Shown: positions 19,523 to 29,152 of the stretch, one piece after another
Position numbering within the stretch: position 1 is the stretch's first letter
How the letters are laid out: every line of letters starts with the position of its first letter
NCBI RefSeq assembly: GCF_022348085.1
Contig: NZ_JAKRFN010000004.1
Location: forward strand, 186,001-250,000
Direction of reading: 5' to 3'
From: Mycobacterium sp. PSTR-4-N
GTDB lineage: Bacteria > Actinomycetota > Actinomycetes > Mycobacteriales > Mycobacteriaceae
Length of the DNA stretch: 64,000 nucleotides
Notes under the pieces: generated by a model
What the model was told of the DNA's origin: nothing
Seen by the model: only the letters and a program-made list of their open reading frames with translations
The model's database searches: none
Translations under genes and position numbers: made by a program

Positions 19523-21694
19523 TTATTGATGGCGGTGGCTTTCCATCATCGACACCTGGTGATCCCGCACCGTCTGTCCCTCCTGAGGCAATGCCGTCCA
19601 CTTCCCGTCGACGCCGAGTTCCCAGCAGCGCGTCCGCGGATCCAGGGCGGATTCGAAGATGTCGTTCAGCGACGAGGTCAGTCGCGGATCTTTGACCTGC
19701 GCCATGACCTCCACGCGGCGATCGAGATTACGATGCATCATGTCGGCGCTGCCGATCCAGTATTCGTCGATGGCGCGGAAGTGAATGATCCGTGAATGCT
19801 CGAGGAACCGACCGAGGATCGAGCGCACCACGATGTTCTCCGAGAACCCCTCTCCGCCCGGTTTCAGCGCACAGATGCCACGCACCACCACCTCGACCCG
19901 GACCCCCGCCTGGGAGGCCCGATAGAGCGCGTCGATGACCTGCTCGTCGACCAATGCGTTGGCCTTCAGGCGGATCCGGCCCTCCGCGCCGTCACGGGTG
20001 GCCGCGATCTCGCGATCGATGCGTTCGATGATGCCGCGCCGCACCCCGTAGGGGGCGACCAGCAGATTGCGGTATGACTCCTTACGGGAGTAACCGGTCA
20101 GGGAATTGAACAGGTCGGTGAGGTCGGCACCGATGTCCGGGGCCGCCGTCAGCAGACCCACGTCCTCGTACAGCCGAGCGGTCTTCGGGTTGTAGTTGCC
20201 CGTGCCGATGTGGCAGTACCGGCGGATCATCGATCCCTCGCGCCGCACCACCAGGCATGTCTTGCAATGGGTCTTCAGCCCGATGAGCCCGTAGACCACA
20301 TGCACGCCGGCCTGTTCGAGTGCACGGGCCCACTTGATGTTGGCCTGTTCGTCGAACCGGGCCTTGATCTCGACCAACGCCACGACCTGCTTGCCCGCCT
20401 CGGCGGCGTCGATCAACGCGTTGACGATCGGGGAGTCACCGGAGGTGCGGTAGAGCGTCTGCTTGATCGCGAGCACATTGGGATCGGCAGCCGCCTGCTC
20501 GATGAAGCGTTGCACGGTGGTCGAGAACGAGTCATAGGGATGGTGGACGAGCACGTCGCCGTCGCGCAGCGTCGCGAAAATGCTCTTGGGAGTCTCACGT
20601 TCGCCGAATGCGGGCGGTGTGGCGGGCACGAACGGGCGGTCCTTGAGTGCCGGCCGGTCAACGCCGTAGACCTGCCACAGCGACGAGAGGTCCAGCAGTC
20701 CGGGCACTTCCACGACGTCCCCGGGTGCGACGTCGAGTTCGCGGAGCAGCAGTTCGAGCATGCCTTCGGTCATGTCGTCGGAGACTTCGAGGCGCACGGG
20801 TGAGCCGAACCTGCGGCGGGCGAGCTCCCGCTCGAGGGCTTTGAGCAGATCCTCGTCGCGGTCCTCCTCCACCTCGAAGTCGGCGTTGCGGGTGATCCGG
20901 AAGGCGTGGTGCTCCACGATTTCCAGGCCGGGGAACAGCACCGGCAGGAACGCGGCGATCAGTTCTTCCATCGGCAGGAACCGGGCGACATCGGACGTGC
21001 CCTCCCGCGCGGCCAGCTCGACGAACCGATCCACGTTGTCGGGCACTTTGATTCGTGCGAAATGCTGTCCGCCGTCGGGATGCTTGACGGTGATGGCGAG
21101 GTTCAGGCTCAGACCGCTGACGAACGGGAACGGGTGCGCGGGATCGACCGCCAACGGGGTCAGGACCGGGAACACCTGCTCGTGGAAGTACGTCGAGAGC
21201 CGGCCGCGTTCGTCGTCGTCGAGTTCGGCCCACGTCACGATCACGATGCCTTCGTCGGCCAGCGCCGGGCGCACGGCGTCGAGGAAGACATGCGCGTGGC
21301 GGCTCGCCAGCTGCTGGGTGCGCTCGCTGATCCGGCGCAGTTGTTCGCGCGGTGACAGGCCGTCGGCCGAGCGGACCGACAACCCCATCTCGTCGCGGCG
21401 CTTGAGACCGGCGACGCGCACCATGTAGAACTCGTCGAGGTTGGACGCGAAGATCGCCAGGAACTTGGCGCGTTCCAACAAGGGCAGTGAGGGATCGGCG
21501 GCCAACGCCAGCACGCGGGCATTGAAGTCGAGCCAACTCAACTCACGGTTGAGGTAACGGTCTTCGGGAAGCGGATTGTCGACCGTCGGTGACGTCGCGG
21601 CCGGTGGCGCCTCGGGTGCAGTGTCGGGCACCGCGGGGTCCGTGGAGTCCGCCGGGGTGTCGGCGGTGTCAGGCCGGGTCTGCGCTTCGGTCAT
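19523..21694 (-). CDS. ppk: Polyphosphate kinase
   Basis: 723 residues (PPK1 family). It makes inorganic polyphosphate from ATP reversibly. After a ~50-residue Pro/Asp-rich lead come [14 protein letters not shown] (N domain), the head domain, and the two phospholipase-D-like catalytic domains. The histidine in [20 protein letters not shown] and the one in [11 protein letters not shown] match the two conserved catalytic-site histidines. It is probably co-transcribed with mutT1. Confidence 0.96.
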   Translation of the reverse strand: MTEAQTRPDTADTPADSTDPAVPDTAPEAPPAATSPTVDNPLPEDRYLNRELSWLDFNARVLALAADPSLPLLERAKFLAIFASNLDEFYMVRVAGLKRRDEMGLSVRSADGLSPREQLRRISERTQQLASRHAHVFLDAVRPALADEGIVIVTWAELDDDERGRLSTYFHEQVFPVLTPLAVDPAHPFPFVSGLSLNLAITVKHPDGGQHFARIKVPDNVDRFVELAAREGTSDVARFLPMEELIAAFLPVLFPGLEIVEHHAFRITRNADFEVEEDRDEDLLKALERELARRRFGSPVRLEVSDDMTEGMLELLLRELDVAPGDVVEVPGLLDLSSLWQVYGVDRPALKDRPFVPATPPAFGERETPKSIFATLRDGDVLVHHPYDSFSTTVQRFIEQAAADPNVLAIKQTLYRTSGDSPIVNALIDAAEAGKQVVALVEIKARFDEQANIKWARALEQAGVHVVYGLIGLKTHCKTCLVVRREGSMIRRYCHIGTGNYNPKTARLYEDVGLLTAAPDIGADLTDLFNSLTGYSRKESYRNLLVAPYGVRRGIIERIDREIAATRDGAEGRIRLKANALVDEQVIDALYRASQAGVRVEVVVRGICALKPGGEGFSENIVVRSILGRFLEHSRIIHFRAIDEYWIGSADMMHRNLDRRVEVMAQVKDPRLTSSLNDIFESALDPRTRCWELGVDGKWTALPQEGQTVRDHQVSMMESHRHQ

Positions 21695-21747
21695 GCCCCG
21701 ATGATTCCCTATGCACCGGCGCGGCGGCTAGCAGAAGGGACACCCGT

Positions 21748-22452
<705 letters not shown>

Positions 22453-22466
22453 CTAGTGTTGCAGGC

Positions 22467-23462
22467 GTGGTCGAGGCTGCGGTGATGGGTGCGGGAGCGT
22501 GGGGTACGGCCCTGGCGAAGGTGCTGGCCGATGCCGGCAACGGGGTCAGGTTGTGGGCGCGCGACCCGCAGCGGGCCGCCGAGATCAATCGGACCCACCG
22601 CAATCCCGGATACGTCGACGTCGATCTCCCGGCTTCGATCCGGGCCACCGGCGACTGTGCGGAGGCGCTCGACGGCGCGTGCACCGTGCTGCTCGCCGTG
22701 CCGTCACAGACGCTGCGCGCCAACCTGACCCAGTGGTGCCCGCACCTCGGCGCGGACACCACTCTGGTGAGCCTCGCCAAGGGCATCGAGCTGGACACGC
22801 TGATGCGTATGAGCCAGGTCGTGGTGCAGGTGACCGGTGCCGACCCCGCCCGCGTCGCCGTCGTGACCGGACCCAATCTGGCCAGTGAGGTCGCCGCGGA
22901 GCAGCCCGCCGCCACCGTCATTGCGTGCAGCGACTCCGGTCGCGCGGTGGCGTTGCAGCGAGCGCTGGCGACCGGATACTTCCGGCCGTACACCAATGCC
23001 GATGTGATCGGTGCCGAGATCGGCGGAGCGTGCAAGAACGTGATCGCCCTCGCGTCCGGGATGGCGGCGGGCGCCGGGCTGGGGGAGAACACCGCGGCGG
23101 CGATCATCACCCGCGGGCTGGCCGAGATCATGCGGCTCGGAATCGCATTGGGCGCCAAGCCGGCAACGCTGGCCGGGCTTGCCGGTATCGGAGATCTCGT
23201 CGCCACCTGCATGTCCCCGCGGTCGCGCAACCGGTCTTTCGGGGAGCGGCTGGGCCAGGGCGACACGATGGAGGCCGCGATGGCCGCCACCGGCGGACAC
23301 GTCGCCGAAGGAGTGACCTCGTGCCGGTCGGTGCTGGCGCTGTCGGCGAGTTACGACGTCGAGATGCCGCTGACCGAAGCCGTCCACGGCGTGTGCCACA
23401 AGGGACTGTCGGTCGAGGACGCGGTGTCGCTGCTCCTCGGGCGCTCCACGAAACCGGAGTGA
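22467..23462 (+). CDS. gpsA: Glycerol-3-phosphate dehydrogenase [NAD(P)+]
   Basis: 331 residues from GTG. It reduces dihydroxyacetone phosphate to sn-glycerol-3-phosphate for phospholipid synthesis. The NAD motif [17 protein letters not shown] is at residues ~8-24. The catalytic Lys is in the [15 protein letters not shown] segment. TAGTGT at 22454-22459 ends 7 bases before the GTG, so it may be leaderless. The counterpart in M. tuberculosis is gpdA2. The PLP enzyme gene follows after 4 bases. Confidence 0.95.
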   Translation: MVEAAVMGAGAWGTALAKVLADAGNGVRLWARDPQRAAEINRTHRNPGYVDVDLPASIRATGDCAEALDGACTVLLAVPSQTLRANLTQWCPHLGADTTLVSLAKGIELDTLMRMSQVVVQVTGADPARVAVVTGPNLASEVAAEQPAATVIACSDSGRAVALQRALATGYFRPYTNADVIGAEIGGACKNVIALASGMAAGAGLGENTAAAIITRGLAEIMRLGIALGAKPATLAGLAGIGDLVATCMSPRSRNRSFGERLGQGDTMEAAMAATGGHVAEGVTSCRSVLALSASYDVEMPLTEAVHGVCHKGLSVEDAVSLLLGRSTKPE

Positions 23463-23466
23463 TCCC

Positions 23467-24597
23467 ATGACCTATGGACATCCGGGCAAGGCGTACGGAG
23501 ACTCCACACGCAGCCTGGCAGCGATCGCCGGCGAACACGTGCCGGGCGAACCGGTCGGTCCGGTGCCCGTGCCGGCAGCGGCATATCACCTCGGCGTCGA
23601 CGAGGACGATGCGCTGGACAGCTACGGCCGGCGACACAACCCCACGTGGCGGCAGCTGGAATCGGCGCTGGCTCAGCTCGAAGGCGCCACCGCGGCGCTG
23701 ACTTTCGGCTCCGGAATGGCGGCGATCACGTCGGTACTGCGCGTGGTGGCCGAGCCGGGCAGCACGCTCGTCGTGCCGGCCGACGGCTACTACCAGGTGC
23801 GCGCCTATGCCACCGAGTACCTCGCTCCTCGCGGCGTCACCGTCGTGCAGGCGTCGTGCGCGCAGATGTGCGACGCCGCCCGCGACGCTGACGTGGTCCT
23901 GGCCGAGACACCGTCGAACCCCGGCCTGGACGTCGTGGACCTGCACCGCCTGGCGATGCAGTGCCGACCGCGCGGCGCTCTGCTCCTCGTCGACAACACG
24001 ACGGCGACCCCGTTGGGACAGCAACCGCTGGCCCTGGGCGCCGACCTGGTGGTGGCCAGCGCCACCAAAGCGCTTTCCGGACATCATGATCTGCTCGCCG
24101 GTTACGTCGCCGGCAACCGGGCCGACGTGATCGACCGGCTGCAGCGCGAGCGACTGCTGGCCGGGCCCATCCTGGGTGCCTTCGAGGCGTGGCTGGTGCT
24201 GCGGGGCCTGAGCACGTTGGGCCTGCGCTACGAACGGCAATGCCAGAACGCCGCCGCTCTCGCCATGATGCTGCGCTCACACCCCGCCGTGGCTTCCGTG
24301 CGGTACCCGGGTCTGCACGACGATCCGTCACACGCCATCGCGACCCGCCAGATGCGTCGCTTCGGCGGCATCGTCTCCGTCGAACTGGCCGACGCCGAGG
24401 CGGTCCACGACCTCGTCCGCCGCAGCGCGCTGCTCGTCGGCGCCACCAGCTTCGGCGGCGTGCACACCTCGGTCGACCGCAGGGCGCGGTGGGGCGACCC
24501 GGTACCCGAGGGGTTCGCCCGTATCTCCTGTGGAATCGAGGACACCGACGACCTGCTGGCCGATATCGAGTCGGCTCTCGGGGGAGGCGGGCGGTAG
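23467..24597 (+). CDS. Cys/Met-metabolism PLP enzyme (cystathionine gamma-lyase/synthase-like)
   Basis: 376 residues. It is a fold-type I PLP enzyme of the trans-sulfuration family. TFGSGMAAITSVL binds the phosphate, VDNTTATPLGQQPL carries the cofactor Asp, and the Schiff-base Lys is in ASATKALSGHHD. SFGGVHTSVDRRARWGD near the C-terminus matches the family's substrate-binding end. Whether it makes or breaks cystathionine, or acts on another thiol amino acid, cannot be told from sequence. Tight spacing (4 bases after gpsA, 12 before ddl) suggests one unit. Confidence 0.85.
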   Translation: MTYGHPGKAYGDSTRSLAAIAGEHVPGEPVGPVPVPAAAYHLGVDEDDALDSYGRRHNPTWRQLESALAQLEGATAALTFGSGMAAITSVLRVVAEPGSTLVVPADGYYQVRAYATEYLAPRGVTVVQASCAQMCDAARDADVVLAETPSNPGLDVVDLHRLAMQCRPRGALLLVDNTTATPLGQQPLALGADLVVASATKALSGHHDLLAGYVAGNRADVIDRLQRERLLAGPILGAFEAWLVLRGLSTLGLRYERQCQNAAALAMMLRSHPAVASVRYPGLHDDPSHAIATRQMRRFGGIVSVELADAEAVHDLVRRSALLVGATSFGGVHTSVDRRARWGDPVPEGFARISCGIEDTDDLLADIESALGGGGR

Positions 24598-24609
24598 CCT
24601 CTCCAGACT

Positions 24610-25713
24610 GTGACTGCCCGCACCCGCGTTGCCGTCGTCTATGGCGGACGGAGTTCCGAGCACGCGATCTCGTGTGTCTCCGCAGGCAGCATCCTGCGCA
24701 ACCTCGATCCGGCGCGGTTCGAGGTGATCGCCGTCGGCATCACCCCGCACGGGTCGTGGGTGCTCGGCGATGGCCGCCCCGAGGGGTTGGCCATCACCGA
24801 CGGCACCCTGCCCGGCGTCAGCGAGACGTCCGGAACCGCGCTCGCGCTCTCGCCCGATCCGGCCCGGCGCGGACAGCTGCTGTCGATGGGGGAGGCCGCC
24901 GGCGAGGTGCTGGCCTCGGTCGACGTGGTGTTCCCGGTCCTGCACGGGCCCTACGGCGAGGACGGCACCATCCAGGGTCTGCTGGAGCTGGCCGGTGTGC
25001 CCTACGTCGGTGCCGGCGTGCTGGCCAGCGCGGTCGGCATGGACAAGGAGTTCACCAAGAAGCTGCTGGCCGCCGCCGATCTGCCGATCGGCGACCAGAT
25101 CGTGCTGCGGCCCCAGGACGGCACGGTGTCGCTGACCGACCGCGAGCGGCTCGGGCTGCCGGTCTTCGTCAAGCCGGCCCGTGGCGGCTCGTCGATCGGG
25201 GTCAGCCGCGTGACGTCCTGGGACGGACTTCCCGCCGCCATCGAGCTGGCGCGGCGTCACGATCCGAAGGTGATCGTCGAGGCCGCGGTCGTCGGCCGTG
25301 AACTGGAATGCGGCGTCCTCGAGTTCCCCGACGGTCGGCTCGACGCCAGCACCGTCGGGGAGATCCGGGTCGCCGGAGTGCGCGGCCGTGACGACGGTTT
25401 CTACGACTTCGAGACCAAGTACCTCGACGATGCGGCCGAGCTCGACGTCCCGGCCAAGGTGGACGACGACGTCGCCGACGAGATCCGGGCCCTGTCGATC
25501 CGCGCCTTCGAGGCCATCGACTGCCAGGGTCTGGCCCGGGTCGACTTCTTCCTCACCGACGACGGCCCGGTCATCAACGAGATCAACACGATGCCGGGCT
25601 TCACCACGATCTCCATGTATCCGCGCATGTGGGCGGCCAGCGGCGTCGACTATCCGACGCTGCTCGCCACGATGGTGGACACCGCGGTCGCCCGCGGCAC
25701 GGGCCTGCGCTGA
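24610..25713 (+). CDS. ddl: D-alanine--D-alanine ligase
   Basis: 367 residues from GTG. An ATP-grasp enzyme that makes D-Ala-D-Ala for peptidoglycan; it is the target of cycloserine. Visible: [16 protein letters not shown] at the N-terminus, [15 protein letters not shown] in the ATP-grasp fold, and [12 protein letters not shown] with the metal ligands. TAGCCT at 24595-24600 is 9 bases from the start. It converges on the DUF3515 gene with 3 bases between stop codons. Also named ddlA in M. tuberculosis. Confidence 0.96.
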   Translation: MTARTRVAVVYGGRSSEHAISCVSAGSILRNLDPARFEVIAVGITPHGSWVLGDGRPEGLAITDGTLPGVSETSGTALALSPDPARRGQLLSMGEAAGEVLASVDVVFPVLHGPYGEDGTIQGLLELAGVPYVGAGVLASAVGMDKEFTKKLLAAADLPIGDQIVLRPQDGTVSLTDRERLGLPVFVKPARGGSSIGVSRVTSWDGLPAAIELARRHDPKVIVEAAVVGRELECGVLEFPDGRLDASTVGEIRVAGVRGRDDGFYDFETKYLDDAAELDVPAKVDDDVADEIRALSIRAFEAIDCQGLARVDFFLTDDGPVINEINTMPGFTTISMYPRMWAASGVDYPTLLATMVDTAVARGTGLR

Positions 25714-25716
25714 GCG

Positions 25717-26274
25717 CTACGCTGCCGGACCGGGATCCACGGGTCGCGCCGGCAACGTCTCGGCCAGGGCCGTCGACACCGTCTGGATGGCGTCGGGACC
25801 GGAACCCGACGGCAGCGTGAGCGCCACGTAGACGGGGCGGTCCACCGCGAACCAGGTCGCGCGATCGGTGTCTGACGGCTGGCCGGAGTCCTGCACCCGG
25901 AACCACGACACCGCGTCGACCACCGTCAGCGGGGCACCCACCACGAAATCGGCCGGACGTTGCACGCCGCACCGCAACACCAGCGGCTCGCCACCGTCGT
26001 CGCGTTGCCATGCCGCCGCCCCCGCCGGCGCGGGATCGACCAGCGGTGCGCGGCGGTAGTCGCCCAGCTGATCGGGCAGCTTCTCGATCAGGCCGGCACA
26101 TTCGGGGCCGTCCGCGCGCGGGGCCGGCACCGCCGACAGCGCGACAGGCGTGGGTGCCCGCCGGTGTTGTGTGACCGCGGCGAACGCCAGGAAGCCGACC
26201 GCGGCACCGACAGCCAGCACGATCGCTGCGATGAGCGCAGCGCGGGGTGGTCCGTCGCCGGCGGTGCTGGCCAT
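25717..26274 (-). CDS. DUF3515 membrane-anchored protein
   Basis: 185 residues. One N-terminal membrane segment (residues ~12-34, ALIAAIVLAVGAAVGFLAFA), then an extracellular domain with two Cys (CAGLIEKLPDQLGDYRR and LVLRCGVQRP) that could pair. The pattern CGVQRPADF...WFRV...TWFAVDRPVYVALTLP is DUF3515, found next to ddl and thiL in many Actinobacteria. Function unknown; an envelope role is a guess from neighbours. Confidence 0.85.
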   Translation of the reverse strand: MASTAGDGPPRAALIAAIVLAVGAAVGFLAFAAVTQHRRAPTPVALSAVPAPRADGPECAGLIEKLPDQLGDYRRAPLVDPAPAGAAAWQRDDGGEPLVLRCGVQRPADFVVGAPLTVVDAVSWFRVQDSGQPSDTDRATWFAVDRPVYVALTLPSGSGPDAIQTVSTALAETLPARPVDPGPAA

Positions 26275-26283
26275 GGCGACACT

Positions 26284-26538
26284 CTACGGGCGGCCCACCT
26301 CGGTGATCGGACCGGCGATCGGGCACGTCAACGTCCGGGTGATGCCTGCCACCTGCTGTACGGCCGGAACGACGGAGGACGTCAGCTCGGCCGACGTCGG
26401 GGCCCCTGCCCGCACGATCACGTCGTAGGGTCCGGTCACCGACTCCGAGGAGAGCACACCGGGCAGACCGGCGAGCTGTTTGGCGACGATCTCGGCGCGG
26501 CCGACCTCGGTCTGGATGAGCACGAAAGCCTCGACCAC
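26284..26538 (-). CDS. Stand-alone Lrp/AsnC ligand-binding domain protein
   Basis: 84 residues from GTG 26538, chosen because GGAGGG lies 8 bases upstream; a longer frame from 26571 exists. The sequence VEAFVLIQTEVGRAEIVAKQL...GPYDVIVRAGA is the RAM/ligand-binding domain of Lrp/AsnC regulators, with no DNA-binding part. Such stand-alone domains form amino-acid-binding oligomers in other bacteria. It could modulate a full-length Lrp protein encoded elsewhere. It diverges from thiL and lies 9 bases upstream of DUF3515 on the same strand. Confidence 0.85.
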   Translation of the reverse strand: MVEAFVLIQTEVGRAEIVAKQLAGLPGVLSSESVTGPYDVIVRAGAPTSAELTSSVVPAVQQVAGITRTLTCPIAGPITEVGRP

Positions 26539-26680
26539 GCCTCGATCCCTCCGTTCGGTCTGCGCATACACCGGCGGCGTCGACGGCAGTGCTCAGATGC
26601 ATAAACTCTGTAGCGACCTCAAGGTACCGCAGGTGAGCCCAGCGTTCAGGCCACGATCCAACAGCTCGAGGAGTGCAGAC

Positions 26681-27643
26681 ATGGGCGACGGCACGCTGGC
26701 AGGAGACGGGGAGTTCGCGGTGATCGAGCGGCTGGTCGCCGGCCGCCGACAACCGCCGTTCGTTCTCATCGGCCCCGGCGACGACGCCGCGGTGCTGGCC
26801 TGCGGGGGTGCGGCCGCGGTGAGCACCGACATGCTGATCGAGGACAGGCACTTCCGGCTGGACTGGTCGAGTCCTCACGACATCGGGCGAAAAGCCATCG
26901 CGCAGAACGCTTCCGACATCGAGGCCATGGGCGGCCGGGCCACCGCGTTCGTCGTCGGTTTCGGCGCACCCGGGGACACCGCAACCGAACATGCCGTGGC
27001 GTTGGCCGACGGCCTGTGGGACGAGGCCGCGCGACTGGGCGCCGGCATCGTCGGCGGAGACATGGTCGCCGCCCCGCAGTGGGTGGTCTCGGTGACGGTG
27101 CTGGGCGACCTCGAGGGTCGCCCGCCCGTGCTGCGCAGTGGCGCCGATCCCGGCGACGTGGTCGCGGTGACGGGCGAACTCGGGTGGTCTGCCGCAGGAT
27201 ATGTGTTGTGGCACAACGGCATCGACGCTTTCGAAGACTTGAGGCGCCGCCACCTGGTGCCGGCTCCGCCCTACGGGCAGGGGGCCGTCGCCGCCCGGGC
27301 GGGTGCCACGGCGATGACCGATGTCTCCGACGGGCTGCTCGCCGATCTGGGGCACCTCGCGGCCGCATCGGAGGTGCACATCGACCTCTCCATCGCGATG
27401 CTGCGCGACGATCTCGACGCACTTCTTCCGGCCGCGCAGGCCACGGGCATCGACGCTCGGCAGTGGGTGCTCGGTGGTGGTGAAGATCACGCGCTGGTGG
27501 CCACGTTCCCGGCCGAGCCTCCGCCGGGCTGGCGGATCATCGGGCGGGTGCAGGCTCCCGCAGCGCAATTCGGCCCGGGCACGGTCACGGTCGACGGCGC
27601 CGCGTGGGCCGGCAGCACGGGCTGGCAGTCCTATCGGACCTAG
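26681..27643 (+). CDS. thiL: Thiamine-monophosphate kinase
   Basis: 320 residues from ATG 26681 with GAGGAG upstream; a longer frame from 26480 runs antisense to the AsnC-like gene and is not used. It phosphorylates ThMP to ThDP. Family marks: GPGDDAAVLA near the N-terminus, DMLIEDRHFRLDW, GGDMVAAPQWVVSVTVLG and MTDVSDGLLADLGHLA with the metal-binding Asp residues. ThDP is the cofactor of IlvB at the left end of the window. Confidence 0.94.
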   Translation: MGDGTLAGDGEFAVIERLVAGRRQPPFVLIGPGDDAAVLACGGAAAVSTDMLIEDRHFRLDWSSPHDIGRKAIAQNASDIEAMGGRATAFVVGFGAPGDTATEHAVALADGLWDEAARLGAGIVGGDMVAAPQWVVSVTVLGDLEGRPPVLRSGADPGDVVAVTGELGWSAAGYVLWHNGIDAFEDLRRRHLVPAPPYGQGAVAARAGATAMTDVSDGLLADLGHLAAASEVHIDLSIAMLRDDLDALLPAAQATGIDARQWVLGGGEDHALVATFPAEPPPGWRIIGRVQAPAAQFGPGTVTVDGAAWAGSTGWQSYRT

Positions 27644-27691
27644 CGAACCCGTTGGCACGCGTGAATCACCCGGGCACTAAGTTGGCCTGTC

Positions 27692-28369
27692 GTGACAGCA
27701 CGCCCACTGCAGGAGTTGGTCGACGAATCGTGGGCGAGCGCCCTGGCGCCGGTGCACGCCCGCGTCACCGAGATGGGGGAGTTCCTGCGCGCCGAACTGG
27801 CTGCCGGGCACAGCTATCTGCCCTCGGGGAAGCAGGTGTTGCGGGCCTTCACCTACCCCTTCGAGGACGTCCGCGTGCTCATCGTCGGACAGGACCCCTA
27901 TCCGACGCCCGGGCACGCTGTCGGACTGAGCTTCTCCGTCGCCCCTGACGTGCGCCCCCTGCCGCGCAGCCTGGCCAACATCTACACCGAGTACCAGCAG
28001 GACCTCGGCCACCCGGCGCCCGGCACCGGTGATCTGACGCCGTGGTCCGAGCAGGGCGTGATGTTGTTGAACAGGGTGCTGACCGTACGACCCGGCACGC
28101 CGGCCTCCCACCGGGGTAAAGGCTGGGAGGCCGTCACCGAGTGCGCCATCCGGGCGCTGGTCGCCCGGCGACGCCCGCTGGTGGCGGTGCTGTGGGGACG
28201 TGATGCCGCGACGCTGAAGCCGATGCTCGGCGACACCGCCGTCATCGAATCGGCCCACCCCTCGCCGCTGTCGGCGGCACGGGGTTTCTTCGGGTCGCGC
28301 CCCTTCAGCCGCGCCAACGAACTGCTGGCGCAGATGGGCGGCGAGCCGGTGGATTGGCGCCTGCCCTGA
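27692..28369 (+). CDS. ung: Uracil-DNA glycosylase
   Basis: 225 residues from GTG. It removes uracil from DNA. The catalytic water-activating motif is [17 protein letters not shown] (residues ~69-85) and the C-terminal loop is [18 protein letters not shown], both canonical for family 1 UDG. TAAGTT at 27678-27683 is 8 bases before the start. Its stop codon lies inside a hairpin shared with the convergent lipoprotein gene. Confidence 0.96.
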   Translation: MTARPLQELVDESWASALAPVHARVTEMGEFLRAELAAGHSYLPSGKQVLRAFTYPFEDVRVLIVGQDPYPTPGHAVGLSFSVAPDVRPLPRSLANIYTEYQQDLGHPAPGTGDLTPWSEQGVMLLNRVLTVRPGTPASHRGKGWEAVTECAIRALVARRRPLVAVLWGRDAATLKPMLGDTAVIESAHPSPLSAARGFFGSRPFSRANELLAQMGGEPVDWRLP

Positions 28370-28390
28370 CCGCGGAGAGCCGCGTCAGGG
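28364..28390. terminator. Shared hairpin containing both ung and lipoprotein stop codons
   Basis: Bases 28364-28375 pair with 28380-28390 (11 bp, one bulged C, loop AGAG). The ung TGA (28367-28369) is in one arm and the minus-strand stop (28385-28387) is in the other, so the two stop codons pair with each other. No T-run. Probably a bidirectional terminator. Confidence 0.6.
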
Positions 28391-28630
28391 TGCCGGGCTG
28401 AGAGTCACGTCCGGCAGGCTGGGCGAGGGGATGCTGATGCTCGGCGACGGAATCTCGATGGTGTTGTCGCCGTCCGTGGTGTCCGTCGTCTCGGTGGTTT
28501 CCGTCGACGACTCCACCGAACTGTCGGTATCGGTGCTGCTGTCGTCACCGCACGCGGTGAGCATCCATCCGGCGGTGAGAGCCGCGGCCACCGCGACCAG
28601 AGCGGGTCGAACAGCTCGAGCGTTCGTCAT
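28385..28630 (-). CDS. Small Ser/Thr/Asp-rich lipoprotein
   Basis: 81 residues. A lipoprotein signal with lipobox LTAC (Cys at residue 27) is followed by an acidic, Thr/Ser-rich stretch and a Pro/Ser tail with the repeated unit IPSPSISIPSPSLP. No domain is recognisable. The composition suggests an extended surface or cell-wall peptide anchored to the membrane. Short, but the signal peptide and position next to rpmB support it. Confidence 0.7.
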   Translation of the reverse strand: MTNARAVRPALVAVAAALTAGWMLTACGDDSSTDTDSSVESSTETTETTDTTDGDNTIEIPSPSISIPSPSLPDVTLSPAP

Positions 28631-28725
28631 CTGCGATCGTCACCTTCCTGGCCGGGCTCCCTGCTCGGCCGTCACCGGCGAGCTACCCGTGCCGGGCGCA
28701 GTGAAACGCCGACGACCGCGACCGA

Positions 28726-28920
28726 TCAGCCGCGGGTGACCTTGCCGGCCTTCAGGCACGACGTGCACACGTTGACACGCTGCTTGTTCCCGCCCGGACG
28801 GGCCACCGCGCGCACCGACTGGATGTTCGGATTCCACCGGCGGCTCGTCCGGCGATGGGAGTGCGACACCGACTTACCGAAGCCGGGGCCCTTCCCGCAG
28901 ATATCGCACACGGCAGCCAT
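28726..28920 (-). CDS. rpmB: Ribosomal protein L28
   Basis: 64 residues: [15 protein letters not shown] ... [10 protein letters not shown] ... [13 protein letters not shown]. The two CxxC pairs (C5/C8 and the C-terminal CTSC) mark the zinc-binding (C+) form. Mycobacteria also carry C- paralogues induced by zinc starvation, so this is probably the zinc-replete copy. It is divergent from the FakA-like gene. Confidence 0.95.
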   Translation of the reverse strand: MAAVCDICGKGPGFGKSVSHSHRRTSRRWNPNIQSVRAVARPGGNKQRVNVCTSCLKAGKVTRG

Positions 28921-29152
28921 AGTGAGAACTCCTCGTAAGTCAGCGCTTGGGGGTCAACGACCTGACGGGTGACCCGACAACCCGATCAGACTACCGGGCC
29001 GCCCCGAGGTTCGCCAAAACGGCGTCCACCGGTCCCGATGGTTGTCAACAGGCGTGAGCTCGCCCTCTCTTGCCTGTCCGACGCAGTGGCTAGGCTGACG
29101 CGGGCGGCCACATGCATCGGCGTAGCGGCGTACAGGCAGTGCGGAGGTGAGG

